Assembly (NCBI GenBank): GCA_934402055.1 | Contig: CAKRTC010000008.1 | Coordinates: 3,640-67,639 of the forward strand | Source: an uncultured Lachnospiraceae bacterium | GTDB taxonomy: Bacteria > Bacillota > Clostridia > Lachnospirales > Lachnospiraceae | Direction of reading: 5' to 3' | DNA length: 64,000 nt | Part shown: positions 43,398 through 52,164 of the stretch, piece after piece | Layout: each line of letters opens with the position of its first letter | How positions within the stretch are numbered: position 1 is the stretch's first letter | Made by a program: the position numbers and the translations under genes | The notes under the pieces: model-generated | Databases searched by the model: none | Told to the model about the DNA's origin: nothing | The model's input: only the letters and a program-made list of their open reading frames with translations

Positions 43398-44684
43398 TTA
43401 TCTCTCCTTTATGTAGAATTCCTTAAATTCCGAATATCCCTGCTCTGTGAGGCTTTCTTTCTGGAACTTCTTGTTCTTAGCCATCCAAACCGTGAGCACC
43501 TGCTTGCCTGCCGCTCTTGACTCTATAGCCTTGTTAAATATATCTCCGAGCTTATCCGCAGGTATGTTCTTCTCGATAAGCCATGCTTCCTTATTCCTGG
43601 ACTTTATCAGCTTATCAGCTCCGTCCTCCATAAGTATGGTCATGATACGTTCAAAGCCGATAGAGAAGCCGACAGCCGGTACATCCTGTCCGGTGAACTT
43701 TCCTACCATCTTGTCGTATCTTCCGCCTCCGCCTACCGAAGAACCAAAGGCTTCTGTCTTGATCTCAAAGATCGTCCCTGTATAATATCCCATGCCTCTT
43801 ACGAGTGTAGGATCGAATTTCATGGAAATGCTTCTGCCCTCAACATTTGCTATGCTCTCCATGATATCCGCAACATTATCAGCTGCAGCCTTGGCGGTAT
43901 CGGTTCCTATCTTGTCTCCGAAGGCTCTTACGCCTGCGGCATCTGTTGTAAAGTTATCCAGTATATCACGCAGCTTTGCCACAGACTCCCCGGACATACC
44001 CATATCCTTAAGCTCGGCATCCACGCCCTCGGCGCCTATCTTGTCCGCCTTATCAAGCACGATAAGTATATCCTCTGCCTGCTCCTCCGGCATTCCGGCA
44101 TATTTGATAAGCTCAAAGAGGAATCTTCTGTCGTTGATAACTATATAGAAATTGTATTTTGAAAAGCCCACCTTTTCCAATGCCTCGGAGGTTGCAAGCA
44201 CAAGCTCCTTCTCGGCAAGATTGCTTGCGTCACCGAGTATATCGATATCGCACTGGGCAAACTGTCTGAAACGTCCTCTTTGCGGACGGTCGGCTCTGAA
44301 TACAGGTCCCATCTGAAGTGCCTTAAAAGGCTGAGGAAGTGAGCCTGCATTTGCCGAATAATATCTTGTAAGCGGAAGTGTGAGATCGTATCTGAGTCCC
44401 TCCTCGGTAAGGCTCTCAGAGCCCTCCTCATCCGAACCGCTCAGCTTTTCAAGAGCCGCCTTAAGCTTTTCACCACGCTTAAGCACCTTGAATATAAGCT
44501 TCTCGTTTTCACCGCCCTGCTTGGAGGTAAGATTGCCTATATGCTCTACTATAGGTGTCTCGATCTCCGTGAAGCCGTACAGTGAATAAGTCTCTCTGAT
44601 AATATGCTGTAATGCCGAGCGAACCTCCATCTCTGCCGGAAGTATATCTCTCATGCCTGTTACTGCTTTTTTACTGAATGCCAT
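43398..44684 (-). CDS. hisS: Histidyl-tRNA synthetase
   Basis: A 428-residue class IIa synthetase. The N-terminus TGMRDILPAEM, motif 2 MGPVFRADRPQRGRFRQFAQCDID, and the histidine motifs VRGMGYYTGTIFEI and VGFSIGFERI are clear. First gene of the hisS-aspS operon. GGGAG precedes the ATG by 9 bases. Confidence 0.96.
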   Translation of the reverse strand: MAFSKKAVTGMRDILPAEMEVRSALQHIIRETYSLYGFTEIETPIVEHIGNLTSKQGGENEKLIFKVLKRGEKLKAALEKLSGSDEEGSESLTEEGLRYDLTLPLTRYYSANAGSLPQPFKALQMGPVFRADRPQRGRFRQFAQCDIDILGDASNLAEKELVLATSEALEKVGFSKYNFYIVINDRRFLFELIKYAGMPEEQAEDILIVLDKADKIGAEGVDAELKDMGMSGESVAKLRDILDNFTTDAAGVRAFGDKIGTDTAKAAADNVADIMESIANVEGRSISMKFDPTLVRGMGYYTGTIFEIKTEAFGSSVGGGGRYDKMVGKFTGQDVPAVGFSIGFERIMTILMEDGADKLIKSRNKEAWLIEKNIPADKLGDIFNKAIESRAAGKQVLTVWMAKNKKFQKESLTEQGYSEFKEFYIKER

Positions 44685-44709
44685 ATCTTTATGCTCCCAT
44701 TATTTGGAT

Positions 44710-44771
44710 GCGGTCTGTCCGAAACCGCAGTCTTAGCCTAATATTATAACATCTATTCCCGTCCCAAACAA
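44710..44771 (-). promoter_or_regulatory. hisS-aspS promoter and short leader hairpin
   Basis: Minus strand TTGTTT (44766-44771), 17-base spacer, TATAAT (44743-44748). The leader holds GCGGT/ACCGC (44710-44728). The leader of about 50 bases is too short for a T-box. Confidence 0.75.
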
Positions 44772-44774
44772 TTG

Positions 44775-46277
44775 TTACGAGTATATCTGCTCCATTATGT
44801 TGTCAAGCGCCGTCCTTAACTGAATATCATTGTCAAAGTCCGGCCCGTTATCATTTCCGGCATAATTCACCTTATCCGAAGTCATATCACCGTAATTCTC
44901 AAACGGCACCGTGATGCTCGGCTCTATGCCCACACCGTGGATACGCTCACCGTTCGGAAGTATATAGTAATCAGTCGTGAATTTTACGGCAGAGCCGTCC
45001 GAAAGCTGATATATTGACTGAACTATACCCTTGCCGAAGGTCTTTTCCCCTATAACAGTATAACCGTAATCCTTAAGCACTCCGGAGAATATCTCGGATG
45101 CCGACGCCGAATTGCCGTTTACAAGTACGACTATAGGAAGTTCCTGAGAATGCTCGTCCTCGGCATAATAAGGCTCAAGTTCTCCGTTTTTATCCTCTAT
45201 ATTAAGGAGCAGGGTCTTGCCGTCATCTCCGAGATCATCCTTAAGTATCTCATCTACCATACGAAGCGCCACATTCATATCACCTCCGCTGTTATTACGG
45301 AGATCGACGATAATTCCGTCAACCTGCTTGTTTTCGGCAAGCTCATCCATAGCTGCATAGAAATCCTGCTCTGTCGTAGGCGTAAACGAGGATATGCTGA
45401 GATAGCCGATATTGGTGCCCTTTGCCACTTCATATCTTACCGATATCTCCTTGATGGTCTCCCTCTTAACACTAAGCTCAAGTTCTTCCCCGCCTCTCTT
45501 AAGCTTAAGTACCACCTCGGTACCTTCTTCGCCCGATATGAGGGCTACGCACTCATCCAGTGACAACTCCGCAAGATTCTTGCCGTCTGCCTCTGTAATG
45601 ATATCTCCCGCTTTGACGCCTGCCGACTCTGCCGGTCCGCCTGCGGTCACGCTCCCTACAAGCACGCCTCCGTTGGCATCATCCTTGGTGACAGCAACGC
45701 CTATACCTACATAGCTTCCCTTCAAGCTCTTCTGTTCAGACTCGTAATTATGCGCCGAATAATATGCGGCATAACTGTCATCTCCCACAAGTCCATAGAT
45801 AAGTCCCGTGAACATTCCGTCGCTTATCCTCTGCGGATTCTGATCATAGAGATAATTACGTTTGATAAGATCCTTTATCTCATCGGTCTTGCGCAGTATA
45901 TCTGTGGTGTCAAGCTCGCCGTCTTCTTTATTGCCGTGCAATGCCTCATAATACGGGAATTTAACAAGTATCTCGCCGTTTTTTCCTACCGGCAGATAAA
46001 TGTAGCCTCTGTACAGCAATGCCGCAATCATACAAAGCACAATGCCTGCCGCAACTCCCTTGATAAAGCCGGATCTGCCGTCTTTCTTCATTCTTGTTCT
46101 GCGGCTTTTGCCGTGAATATCCTCCTTATTATCCTCTGACAGCGAGGCTGTGTTCTGTTCCTCGCTGCACACTGTATCGTCACAGCTCTCTTTGCAGTCC
46201 GAGACGGCTGCACCTGATGTCTTATTCGCTTCCTCTATATCTGTATATTCGTTTTCTTCTCTGTTTATATCTTCCAT
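44775..46277 (-). CDS. C-terminal processing protease (S41, CtpA type)
   Basis: A 500-residue protein: an acidic cytoplasmic tail of about 75 residues, one membrane helix (GVAAGIVLCMIAALLYRGYIY), a PDZ domain (SYVGIGVAVTK, GPAESAGVKAGDIITEADG) and the S41 catalytic core with Ser in NGNSASASEIF and Lys in GEKTFGKGIVQ. Such proteases trim wall-associated proteins outside the cell; the location downstream of the FtsEX-hydrolase genes suggests that the hydrolase or its partners are targets. I start at the ATG at 46277, not the preceding TTG. Confidence 0.92.
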   Translation of the reverse strand: MEDINREENEYTDIEEANKTSGAAVSDCKESCDDTVCSEEQNTASLSEDNKEDIHGKSRRTRMKKDGRSGFIKGVAAGIVLCMIAALLYRGYIYLPVGKNGEILVKFPYYEALHGNKEDGELDTTDILRKTDEIKDLIKRNYLYDQNPQRISDGMFTGLIYGLVGDDSYAAYYSAHNYESEQKSLKGSYVGIGVAVTKDDANGGVLVGSVTAGGPAESAGVKAGDIITEADGKNLAELSLDECVALISGEEGTEVVLKLKRGGEELELSVKRETIKEISVRYEVAKGTNIGYLSISSFTPTTEQDFYAAMDELAENKQVDGIIVDLRNNSGGDMNVALRMVDEILKDDLGDDGKTLLLNIEDKNGELEPYYAEDEHSQELPIVVLVNGNSASASEIFSGVLKDYGYTVIGEKTFGKGIVQSIYQLSDGSAVKFTTDYYILPNGERIHGVGIEPSITVPFENYGDMTSDKVNYAGNDNGPDFDNDIQLRTALDNIMEQIYS

Positions 46278-46424
46278 CAATAATTCAAATCACTTTCTGC
46301 CGGATCAATGATCAAAGGCAAGGAAATTGTAAAATATATTTATGTACAAAATATGTCACGAATTATGTTCATGCCTCACGATCACATTTTCCGTCATATG
46401 TTCAAAGCGCAACGCAAACAACTC

Positions 46425-47732
46425 TTAAGGCCTAACGTAGCTTGTCGGATCAACATAGCTTCCGTTAATACGGATGCCGAAATGCAGATGTGGTCCGGTC
46501 GAATATCCGGTCGACCCCACAGTACCTATAGTGCTGCCCTTTGATACTGTCTGGCCACTCGAGACTCCCAATGAGGACATATGCATATAAACTGTATATA
46601 CACTGCCTCCGTGGCTTATCATTACATAATTACCGGCTGATGCCGAATATGTGGATATGACAACGGTTCCGCTTGCCGCCGCAACTACCGAAGCTCCCGA
46701 AGATGCGCCTATATCTATTCCCTTATGACTGGTAGACGCTCCCTCTGTTGGAGATGTTCTGGATCCGAATGCCGATGTTATACGACTTGATGACGGACAC
46801 GGCCAGGTAAAGCTGATATCGCCCACACTGAGAGTTGTAAAGCTCTCTCCTTTTTCCGCAGCCTTTCTCTTGGCTTCCTCTTCCTGAGCTTTTATCTTAG
46901 CCTCTATTGCGGCAATATTATTCTCCTCTGCCTGTATGGCCTTCTGTATTCCCGCCATATCTGCCTGCATTCCTGCAAGTTCGGCTTCTCCGGCAGCTAT
47001 CCTGGAATTATAAGAATCTATCTCTTTGGTCTTGTCATCCTGAAGCTTTTGTATGGAGCTCTTTTTATTCTCGGCTTCAGTCTTGGTCTGCTCCATGACT
47101 TCCTTTTCGCTCTCAAGCTCAGCCTTCTTGGCTTCGGCAGCCTCTTTGAGCACTATAAAATCATTGAGTTTTTTACGGTCATATTCGGAAACTTTTCTAA
47201 TATACTCAACTCTGTTGATCACATCCGAGAAACTCTGTGCTCCGATAAAAGCATCAAGCAGATTGTCATTACTGTGCTCATACATAAACTTGATACGTGT
47301 CTTCATTGAAGAATACTGTTTTTCTTCCTCGGCTTCGGCATCCGCAAGCTCTGACGCGGTCACCTCTATGCCTGCTTCAAGCTCCGTAACCTGAGCATCC
47401 AGCTCATCTATCTTCTGCTGCTGCGCCGCGAGCTCTGCATCAAGCTTCGCTATATATTCCGCGGCATCCGACTTAAGCTTGTTAAGTTCATCTATCTTGG
47501 CATCGACATTTTCACTGTCACTCTTTAACTTATCAAGCTTATCCTTGTTGTCCTTTATCTTCTGTCTTGAGGCATCTATCTCTTCGCTTCCGTAAGCCGC
47601 ATAGCTTTGCTCCGGATGCGAAGCAAGGGTAAACGAAATAAGGGTTGTTGCTGCCAACACCCCTATCCCGATACGCTTCATGCCTCTGTTAAGGCTGCGC
47701 GTTTTTTTAATTTTTTCTGTATTTCTGCTCAT
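46425..47732 (-). CDS. Coiled-coil M23 peptidoglycan hydrolase (FtsX-linked)
   Basis: A 435-residue secreted protein. A signal peptide with KRIGIGVLAATTLISFTLA is followed by a long coiled coil (about 50-280: KIKDNKDKLDKLKSD, AEAKKAELESEKEVMEQTK). The C-terminal M23/LytM domain has HKGIDIGASSG and HLHFGIRING, with zinc ligands His and Asp plus HxH. This is the EnvC/PcsB arrangement in which FtsEX pulls on the coiled coil to activate wall cleavage at division. The ATG overlaps the ftsX stop (TGATG). Confidence 0.92.
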   Translation of the reverse strand: MSRNTEKIKKTRSLNRGMKRIGIGVLAATTLISFTLASHPEQSYAAYGSEEIDASRQKIKDNKDKLDKLKSDSENVDAKIDELNKLKSDAAEYIAKLDAELAAQQQKIDELDAQVTELEAGIEVTASELADAEAEEEKQYSSMKTRIKFMYEHSNDNLLDAFIGAQSFSDVINRVEYIRKVSEYDRKKLNDFIVLKEAAEAKKAELESEKEVMEQTKTEAENKKSSIQKLQDDKTKEIDSYNSRIAAGEAELAGMQADMAGIQKAIQAEENNIAAIEAKIKAQEEEAKRKAAEKGESFTTLSVGDISFTWPCPSSSRITSAFGSRTSPTEGASTSHKGIDIGASSGASVVAAASGTVVISTYSASAGNYVMISHGGSVYTVYMHMSSLGVSSGQTVSKGSTIGTVGSTGYSTGPHLHFGIRINGSYVDPTSYVRP

Positions 47733-48655
47733 CAAACCTTCAAATGCTTACTGATGGTAACAAATGATACAACAAAACCCATACCGACTCCGAGCACTGC
47801 TCCCACTCCGAGCATAACAGGCAATATCTCTCTAAAAGGGATCAGACTGATAATATCCTTAAGCGAATTAAAGCTGTCTGAAAGTATCAGTTTCTCCGAT
47901 ATATACCCCTCTGCATGACGATAGATCACATACATCAATCCTATCGGAACGATGGTTCCGACAAGTCCGATAAAGCTTCCCTCTACAACAAAAGGTGCTC
48001 TGATCATACCGTTGGTTGCTCCGATAAGCTTCATTATCTCATTTTCCCTCTTACGGAAATGCGCCGCAAGATTGATGGTATTGCTTATCAGGAATACCGA
48101 AATAGCGAAAAGTATACCTATCATGGCAGCCGATACTATAACTATAGCCTGATTAAGCTTATTCAGCGAATCCACGACCGAATTGGCGTAATTCACCTCA
48201 CGAACTATCTCGAAGCTCCTGATATAGTCCACCTCAGCCTGCTGCCCGGAGATATTATTCATAAATATCTCATAGCTGTCGCTCTCGGCAAGAGGATTAT
48301 CATCCGCAAATGCTGCCGCAAGTTCATCGGCATTATCTCCGAAGTAGTCCTCCTTAAAGCCTTCCCATGCTTCCTCGGCAGACTTATAGTTTATCTCCTT
48401 TACTCCGCCGTGAGCAATTATATCATCACGGAAAGCATCCTTTTCCTCCATGCTTACGCCCTGGTTGAAGAAAACGCTTATTCCTATGGTATTTTCGGCC
48501 TGATATGCGATACTTCTGACATTTGCAAAGACAGAAAAGAAAAGACAGAATAAGAATATACATGCCGCTATAGTCGCAGTTGATGCAACCGAGAACAACA
48601 GATTCTTCTTAAGATTAAGCAGACCGCTTTTTAAACAATACAGAAAGGTACTCAT
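47732..48655 (-). CDS. ftsX: Cell division ABC permease FtsX
   Basis: A 307-residue membrane protein with four helices: one near residue 25-45, an extracellular domain (about 50-170), then three near the C-terminus (VSAAMIGILFAISVFLISN, GLVGTIVPIGLMYVI, ILPVMLGVGAVLGVGMGFVV). KRENEIMKLIGATNGMIRAPFVVEG is the FtsX coupling segment. It overlaps ftsE by 4 bases. Confidence 0.94.
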   Translation of the reverse strand: MSTFLYCLKSGLLNLKKNLLFSVASTATIAACIFLFCLFFSVFANVRSIAYQAENTIGISVFFNQGVSMEEKDAFRDDIIAHGGVKEINYKSAEEAWEGFKEDYFGDNADELAAAFADDNPLAESDSYEIFMNNISGQQAEVDYIRSFEIVREVNYANSVVDSLNKLNQAIVIVSAAMIGILFAISVFLISNTINLAAHFRKRENEIMKLIGATNGMIRAPFVVEGSFIGLVGTIVPIGLMYVIYRHAEGYISEKLILSDSFNSLKDIISLIPFREILPVMLGVGAVLGVGMGFVVSFVTISKHLKV

Positions 48656-49380
48656 TTCATACCCTCCCCATAATCATATTCCCACGGAACGGTTTCAGCC
48701 TCTCCCACTGCCGCCGGTTCTCCGCTGTCTGACACTATGCGTCCTTTATTCATGACGACCACTCTTTTACCGGAGGCTTCAACTATTTCTCTGGAATGTG
48801 TGATAACTATAACCGTCGTTCCCATGGCATTTATCTCGTAAAGGAGATTCATTATCTCTTCGGAATTCTTCTCATCAAGATTGCCTGTAGGCTCGTCTGC
48901 CAATATTACCGACGGCTGATTGATAAGTGCCCTTGCTATTGCAACTCTCTGCTGCTCTCCTCCGGAAAGCTGGTTTGGCATATTCTTATATTTGGCTGAA
49001 AGTCCCGTAAGCCTCAATATCTTAGGAACATTCTCTCGTATCTTACCCGCTGAGGCTCCTATAACTCTTTGTGCAAAGGCGATATTCTCATATACATTTC
49101 TGTCGTTGAGCAATCTGAAATCCTGAAATATCACCCCAAGGCCTCGTCTGTACCTCGGTATATCCCTTGGTCTAAGCGTATTGAGGTCCTTGCCGTTGAC
49201 TATAAGACTTCCTTCGGTAGCCTTAAGCTCTCTTGTAATAAGCTTCATCAAAGTGGATTTGCCGGAGCCCGAACGACCCACCACAAACACAAACTCTCCG
49301 TCCTTAATGCGGAGAGTTATGTTTCTGAGGGCACGATTACCCGTTTCATAGGTTTTGCTGACGTCCCTGAATTCTATCAT
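48652..49380 (-). CDS. ftsE: Cell division ATP-binding protein FtsE
   Basis: A 242-residue ABC ATPase. Walker A GRSGSGKSTL, Q-loop GVIFQDFRLL, signature LSGGEQQR, Walker B VILADEPTGNLD and switch HS in ITHSREIV. With FtsX it controls the M23 hydrolase encoded next. It begins 3 bases after the upstream regulator gene stops. Confidence 0.95.
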   Translation of the reverse strand: MIEFRDVSKTYETGNRALRNITLRIKDGEFVFVVGRSGSGKSTLMKLITRELKATEGSLIVNGKDLNTLRPRDIPRYRRGLGVIFQDFRLLNDRNVYENIAFAQRVIGASAGKIRENVPKILRLTGLSAKYKNMPNQLSGGEQQRVAIARALINQPSVILADEPTGNLDEKNSEEIMNLLYEINAMGTTVIVITHSREIVEASGKRVVVMNKGRIVSDSGEPAAVGEAETVPWEYDYGEGMK

Positions 49381-49383
49381 ATA

Positions 49384-50466
49384 TCAATAATCCAGTCTGT
49401 CCATGTAATCAATATACTTAACAACCATGAGTGCGATCTTAAAGGTTATCGCATCATCGAATACTCTTAAGTCAAGTCCGACTGTCTTCTGAAGCTTGTC
49501 GAGTCTGTATACAAGAGTATTTCTGTGAATGAAGAGCTGTCTTGAAGTCTCCGAAACATTAAGATTGTTCTCGAAGAACTTATTGATGGTGGACAAAGTC
49601 TCCTCATCAAACTCATCAAAGGTCCTGCCGTCGAATATCTCATTGATAAACATTCTGCACAGGTTAATAGGAAGCTGATAAATAAGTCTGCCTATACCGA
49701 GCTTATCATAGGATATGATCTTGGAATCCTCATAGAAGATCTTACGTACATCATGAGCAAGTCTTGCTTCCTTATATGAAAGGGATACATCCTTAAGTTC
49801 CTTTACCACAGAACCATATGCTATGCAGCAATCTATATTCTGCTCTGTGATAGCCTTAAGCATGTCCTTTGCCCCGGCCTTAAGCTCCTTGCCTGCATCC
49901 TCACGATTCCTGATCTCATGAACCACGATCTGTCTGCCTTCATCCACACCTGTCATAAAATCATTGTCCCCGAAGAACGGCAGTGCTCTGACGGCATCAT
50001 ATACGGCATCCCTTCCATTGCTCTCAATAACAAAAACAACTCGCGGAGCCTTGTAATCAAGTCCGAGCTTTCTCGAACGGTTGAAAATATCTATCTGGAG
50101 AAGATTGTCAAGCAAAAGGTTCTTGACGAAATCATCCTTATCTATCCTTTCCTTCTGAGCGGTAAGAAGATTCTTAAACTGCGCCTGAAGGAGCTTGACC
50201 GTCATTGCGGCATTGTCGGAATCCTTTCTTACAGCAGCCGCATAAGCCGAATCCGTGCCTAAATCAAGCTTAACAAAATAAAAATCTTCATTTTCAGTCT
50301 CTTGCTCATTGCTGCGAAGAAAAGCATCCATGCGCAGCTCAGCAAGGCCTTCAACATCGCCCTTTGACACGAGGATATGACCGCCGCGTTCAAAAACAGC
50401 AGCACTTGCTCCGGTAATATCTGTTGTATCATTAAGCGTATTCTGAATAATGTGAGTCGATATCAT
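49384..50466 (-). CDS. PucR/CdaR-type helix-turn-helix regulator upstream of ftsEX
   Basis: A 360-residue protein. The C-terminal 60 residues (FFENNLNVSETSRQLFIHRN, TLVYRLDKLQKTVGLDL) are the HTH_30 DNA-binding domain of PucR/CdaR regulators; the middle resembles the GGDEF-like region of CdaR without catalytic motifs. Its ligand is unknown. The 3-base gap to ftsE puts it in the division operon, so it may tune wall-hydrolase genes or itself. Confidence 0.85.
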   Translation of the reverse strand: MISTHIIQNTLNDTTDITGASAAVFERGGHILVSKGDVEGLAELRMDAFLRSNEQETENEDFYFVKLDLGTDSAYAAAVRKDSDNAAMTVKLLQAQFKNLLTAQKERIDKDDFVKNLLLDNLLQIDIFNRSRKLGLDYKAPRVVFVIESNGRDAVYDAVRALPFFGDNDFMTGVDEGRQIVVHEIRNREDAGKELKAGAKDMLKAITEQNIDCCIAYGSVVKELKDVSLSYKEARLAHDVRKIFYEDSKIISYDKLGIGRLIYQLPINLCRMFINEIFDGRTFDEFDEETLSTINKFFENNLNVSETSRQLFIHRNTLVYRLDKLQKTVGLDLRVFDDAITFKIALMVVKYIDYMDRLDY

Positions 50467-50714
50467 ACTGATCTCCCTGTATATTTAAGCTGTACAGTCT
50501 CTCCCTTGAGACTGCCCCGGCTTATGTGTCTTTGCCGTCCTTATACAAAGCCTCTGAGCTTGTTTAGAACAGATTGTATAAAAACATGCACAAATACACT
50601 TATAATTTACGCCGAAATTATATAAATTTCAACAATATATTTCAAAGAATTGCCAATTTTTTTTGTATTTATTTGTTTATTTTTTCCTAACAGATTGTGT
50701 TATGCTGTAATCAG

Positions 50715-50980
50715 CCGGCACATAGCAGATATATTTGTAAATAAACTGCTTGCAGGAATATTTACAAATATATCTGCTATGCGGACAAGACCCGAAGGGT
50801 CTCCGGCCGCTTCATCGAGGAGCTGCTCCGCAGCTTCGAGATGTGTGCCGGATGATACATCTGTAAACACACTGCCCGCAGAACTATTTATAGTATATTC
50901 GCTATGCGGACAAGACCCGAAGGGTCTCCGGCCGCTTCATCGAGGAGCTGCCTCGCAGCTTCGAGATGTGTGCCGGATGA
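50715..50980. repeat. Nested inverted repeat and 125-bp tandem repeat (two units)
   Basis: A perfect 23-base inverted repeat (arms 50721-50743 and 50759-50781, 15-base loop with CTGC-TT-GCAG) leads into unit 1 (50731-50855). Unit 2 follows directly (50856-50980). The 80-base cores (50776-50855, 50901-50980) differ at only 2 bases, both in a hairpin loop; the other 45 bases have drifted. Each core holds AGACCC-GAA-GGGTCT and TCGAGGAGCTGC/GCAGCTTCGA hairpins. CCGGCACA (50715-50722) can close with TGTGCCGG (50844-50851). No ORF. The rest of 50467-51057 is A/T-rich and empty. Confidence 0.85.
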
Positions 50981-51057
50981 ACACACTCTTTTCACAGCAG
51001 CAGTATAAAATGAATCCCCGTCAACAAACACAATTAAACATCATAAGGAAAATATAA

Positions 51058-51477
51058 ATGAATATTCTTTTTTACCTTACTCCCAAATGTGACTGCGCGT
51101 ATCTTGAAGAAAGCGACAGTCTTCGTCAAGCGCTCGAAAAGCTGGAAGCAAGGCGCTACACCACCATTCCGCTGCTAAGCAATAACGGCAGCTACATAGG
51201 TACCATTTCCGAGGGTGATCTCCTGTGGAGCATCAAAAACCGTTTCGACTTGGATCTGCGCAAAGCCGAGCATGTACGCATTACGGACATTGAACGCCGC
51301 AGAGATTACATGCCTATCTCCATCAATTCCAAGATGGAAGATCTTATCGATCTTGCTCTCAAACAAAATTTCGTTCCGGTTGCCGATGACAACGGAAGCT
51401 TTATCGGCATCGTGACAAGGCAGGAGATAATTAAATATTTTTATAATCTTACCAAGAAAGAGGACGCCGTATCATAA
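51058..51477 (+). CDS. Two-CBS-domain protein
   Basis: A 139-residue protein made of two CBS motifs: SLRQALEKLEARRYTTIPLLSNNGSYIGTISEGDL (in part, about 20-55) and the second ending VPVADDNGSFIGIVTRQEII. Stand-alone CBS pairs bind adenine nucleotides; the closest known type is CbpB-like c-di-AMP-binding proteins, but that is an inference. AAGGA lies 8 bases before the ATG. It follows the tandem repeat and stands alone on the plus strand. Confidence 0.85.
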   Translation: MNILFYLTPKCDCAYLEESDSLRQALEKLEARRYTTIPLLSNNGSYIGTISEGDLLWSIKNRFDLDLRKAEHVRITDIERRRDYMPISINSKMEDLIDLALKQNFVPVADDNGSFIGIVTRQEIIKYFYNLTKKEDAVS

Positions 51478-51490
51478 GGCGTCCTTTTTA
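51462..51490 (+). terminator. Terminator overlapping the end of the CBS gene
   Basis: GGACGCC (51462-51468) pairs with GGCGTCC (51478-51484), followed by TTTTTA. The stop codon TAA (51475-51477) is in the loop. Confidence 0.85.
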
Positions 51491-51498
51491 TGTGTTCA

Positions 51499-52164
51499 TT
51501 ACTTACAGCTTTGCTTTTGGGGGATCCTGTATGCCGCATAATAGGCTGCCAGACACACAGGCATTGCCATCAGCACATCCATAGCCGAATGCTGCTTGAG
51601 AAATACCGTGGAAAGTGATATCAATACAGTAATTATCGCGGCAGCTATCCTTATCCAAGCGTTATCAAGGCCCTTTGCATGCCATACCGATATCATAACT
51701 GCCACCGCTCCGATAACATGAAGGCTCGGACAAACATTGGTGTCTGTGTCAAAGCTGTACAGTGCCTTTACCACAGCTGTCAGAAAATTGTCACGGGGAA
51801 ATTCCGTTACTCTCATCTCCTGACATGTAGGATATATCATATATATGGCTATCGTTCCCATAAAGGAAATAATAAGGAAGCGTAAAAAGCGCTTGAACTC
51901 CTCCGTATCATACAACAGCGTATAAAGCTGCATAAGCAGCAATTCGACAAACCACAGAACATAGGGTATCAGAAAATACTCGCAAAAAGGTATCATGTCA
52001 TCCAAAGCACAATGTACCGGATGATAGTTTCTGTTTACCCATACCCTCTCAAGAAAAGCAAAAGAAGCAAGATATATCGGCCAAAACAGCAGATACTTTA
52101 AGTGACTGAACTCGGCATCATTTATCTTACTTAATCTGAATCCTCTGTAATCCGTCATTATCAT
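51499..52164 (-). CDS. PAP2-family membrane phosphatase
   Basis: A 221-residue protein with about six membrane helices. CPSLHVIGAVAVM and STVFLKQHSAMDVL correspond to the PSxH and SxxxxxHxxxD phosphatase motifs with both catalytic His; the first (KxxxxxxRP) motif is not clear, as in the inositol-phosphorylceramide-synthase-like branch. It probably acts on lipid phosphates or diphosphates. The ATG at 52164 overlaps the stop of the upstream S1 gene (ATGA). Confidence 0.82.
   Translation of the reverse strand: MIMTDYRGFRLSKINDAEFSHLKYLLFWPIYLASFAFLERVWVNRNYHPVHCALDDMIPFCEYFLIPYVLWFVELLLMQLYTLLYDTEEFKRFLRFLIISFMGTIAIYMIYPTCQEMRVTEFPRDNFLTAVVKALYSFDTDTNVCPSLHVIGAVAVMISVWHAKGLDNAWIRIAAAIITVLISLSTVFLKQHSAMDVLMAMPVCLAAYYAAYRIPQKQSCK

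Noticed and set aside
44685..44774. T-box riboswitch for hisS-aspS
   Set aside because: The gap is 90 bases and the leader about 50; no AGGGTGG-like T-box or stem I is present.
50715..50980. CRISPR array
   Set aside because: Only two units of 125 bases with internal pairing and no short unique spacers, and no cas genes in the window.
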